DNA of 23,240 nucleotides, taken from the NCBI GenBank assembly GCA_041750915.1, contig JBGSYJ010000194.1, positions 1-23,240 on the forward strand. The letters run 5' to 3'. Both the position numbers and the translations under genes were made by a program. Position 1 is the stretch's first letter, and each line of letters starts with the position of its first letter. Below are positions 22,030 through 23,240 of this stretch, piece after piece. Source of the DNA: JBGSYJ01 sp041750915 (GTDB lineage Bacteria; Acidobacteriota; Thermoanaerobaculia; Gp7-AA8). The notes beneath the pieces are model-generated. The model did not search any database, was not told the DNA's origin, and saw nothing but the letters and a program-made list of their open reading frames with translations.

Positions 22030-22788
22030 TCACCCGCCCGGCTGCGCGAACCCCGTAATCACGTACGATCCCGACTTGGTGTCCTTCTTGATTTTGATGA
22101 TGCTCTTCGTCTGTGCGTCTTCCAGGAGGTCGCTGAAGGTGTCGTATCCGTAATACTCCTCGTTGAAGGTCGGCTTCTTGCGCTGCATCGTCTGTTTGAC
22201 CATGGAGCCCCAGAGGATCTCCTTGTTCTCGCGCATGAGTGCTTTGATCGAGTCGATGAGCAGCGTGAAGACCTCGGCCTGCTTTTTGTCCTTCGCCGCA
22301 ACGGGAGGAACCTGCTGGACGCCGCGGACGAGGTCTTCATAGAAGATGAACTCGTCGCAGTTGTCGATGAGCAGATCGCTGGAAGAATTTTTCACGCCGA
22401 CGCCGATGACCGACTTGCCGTTCTCCTTGAGCTTTGAAACGAGTGGCGAGAAGTCGGAATCACCCGAGGCGACGACGAAGAGGTTGATGTGCTCCTTGGC
22501 CCACGACATGTCCATCGCATCGACGGCCATCCGGATGTCCGCGGAGTTCTTTCCGGAATAGGCGCGGCCCGGAATCTCGATCAGCTCGATTGCCGCCTCG
22601 TGAAGCTCGCGCTTGTAGTCTGGAAACCGGTCCCAGTCGCAATAGGCGCGCTTGACGACGACCTTGCCTTTCTCGAGAAGGCGTGTGAGCAGGAGATCAA
22701 TCTCGAATTTCTTGTACTTTGCTTCCCGAACACCGATGGCGATGTTCTCGAAGTCGATGAAGAGTGCAATCGTGCGTTCTGAGCTCAT
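22030..22788 (-). CDS. NYN-domain putative ribonuclease with C-terminal OST-HTH (LOTUS) domain
   Basis: Protein of 252 residues of the LabA/DUF88 group. Residues ~5-150 are a NYN/PIN-like nuclease domain with the expected acidic residues: Asp12 (ALFIDFENI), Asp84 (SADIRMAVDAM), Asp110 and Asp112 (VVASGDSDFSPLV), then GKSVIGVGVKNSSSDLL. Residues ~168-246 form an OST-HTH/LOTUS domain (FTLLIDSIKALMRENKEILW, YYGYDTFSDLLEDAQTKSII), a fold linked to RNA binding. Such proteins are thought to be metal-dependent RNases, though bacterial substrates are mostly unknown. I start it at the ATG at 22788, where AGAGGAG lies just upstream, unusually close. An in-frame ATG at 22857 would add 23 residues of low conservation value, and any longer form is translated repeat. 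Confidence 0.88.
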   Translation of the reverse strand: MSSERTIALFIDFENIAIGVREAKYKKFEIDLLLTRLLEKGKVVVKRAYCDWDRFPDYKRELHEAAIELIEIPGRAYSGKNSADIRMAVDAMDMSWAKEHINLFVVASGDSDFSPLVSKLKENGKSVIGVGVKNSSSDLLIDNCDEFIFYEDLVRGVQQVPPVAAKDKKQAEVFTLLIDSIKALMRENKEILWGSMVKQTMQRKKPTFNEEYYGYDTFSDLLEDAQTKSIIKIKKDTKSGSYVITGFAQPGG

Positions 22789-22878
22789 ACTCCTCTGTGG
22801 TGGCGGGGGACTGAAGTCCTCGCCGGACTGGCCATTTTCAAAGACGGGCGTTCGCATGTTTGGGGAAGTATACGTCTG

Positions 22879-23123
<245 letters not shown>

Positions 23124-23143
23124 AAGTAGACTCTCCCCAGAGC

Positions 23144-23240
23144 ATGAAAAGATACCTCACCCTGGCCCGCCCCTTCACCCTCTTCCCGCCTCTGCTTGGA
23201 ATCATCTCCGGGGCGATCTGTGCGTGGGGATCGATTCACA
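23144..23240 (+). CDS. UbiA-family prenyltransferase, N-terminal fragment
   Basis: Only 32 codons are inside the window (MKRYLTLARPFTLFPPLLGI, then ISGAICAWGSIH). The R-P-F-T-L-x-x-P segment followed by a Gly-rich first membrane helix is typical of UbiA-type integral-membrane prenyltransferases, which join polyprenyl groups to quinone precursors, haem or glycerol phosphate. The specific substrate cannot be told from this end. The ATG lies 20 bases after the long heptamer array, without a clear Shine-Dalgarno sequence; a TAGACT 11 bases before it could be a -10 element. Confidence 0.72.
   Translation, partial: MKRYLTLARPFTLFPPLLGIISGAICAWGSIH

Overview
The window reads as a chromosomal segment of a Gram-negative, piliated, LPS-making bacterium. 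Two Oar-type TonB-dependent receptors, an ADP-heptose/heptosyltransferase gene set, pilB-pilT-pilC with a PilS-like kinase, and stand-alone hldE1 and hldE2 domains together fit Acidobacteriota or a neighbouring phylum. This placement is an inference from gene content; there is no rRNA gene or other decisive marker.

Layout: (1) 1-202, the end of an unrecognised gene, apparently broken by a short palindromic insertion. (2) 289-6371, two tandem paralogous TonB-dependent outer-membrane receptors with a strong terminator between them. (3) 6417-7484 (minus), lexA followed by an XRE-type repressor, probably one transcript, with a TTG start and a clear promoter for lexA. (4) 7793-8659 (minus), a GGDEF protein with an altered active-site motif but an intact-looking inhibitory site. 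(5) 8890-9553, an orphan cheW overlapping a small convergent Cys-rich DUF5522-like gene. (6) 9631-12477, hldE1, hldE2 and a family 9 heptosyltransferase for LPS inner core. (7) 12625-18651, pilB, pilT, pilC and a PilS-like sensor kinase for type IV pili. (8) 18943-22788 (minus), ruvB, nadB and a NYN-OST-HTH putative ribonuclease. (9) 23144 to the end, the start of a UbiA-family prenyltransferase.

The most unusual content is between the genes. From 7.5 kb onward many spacers are filled by arrays with a 7-bp period. The heptamer differs between loci (types CAGTAGA, GAATGTT, GAATTCA, ACGAATG, GATGAAA). At all but one locus a purine-rich left arm is followed by its complementary pyrimidine-rich right arm, giving long hairpins. 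The core between the arms is often G/C-tract rich, and in two places it holds a second, unrelated perfect or near-perfect palindrome. Arms usually stop within about 25 bp of a start or stop codon. The same arms, with the same off-register units, recur at separate loci, so these are dispersed modules rather than local slippage products. I regard this as a family of composite palindromic intergenic elements and the best candidate for something undescribed. Related phenomena are known: heptameric STRR repeats in cyanobacteria, and REP/MITE palindromes.

Themes: surface functions (receptors, LPS core, pili, CheW, c-di-GMP-type signalling) dominate, with scattered housekeeping genes (lexA, ruvB, nadB). 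No tRNA, rRNA, CRISPR array, transposase or phage gene was seen.
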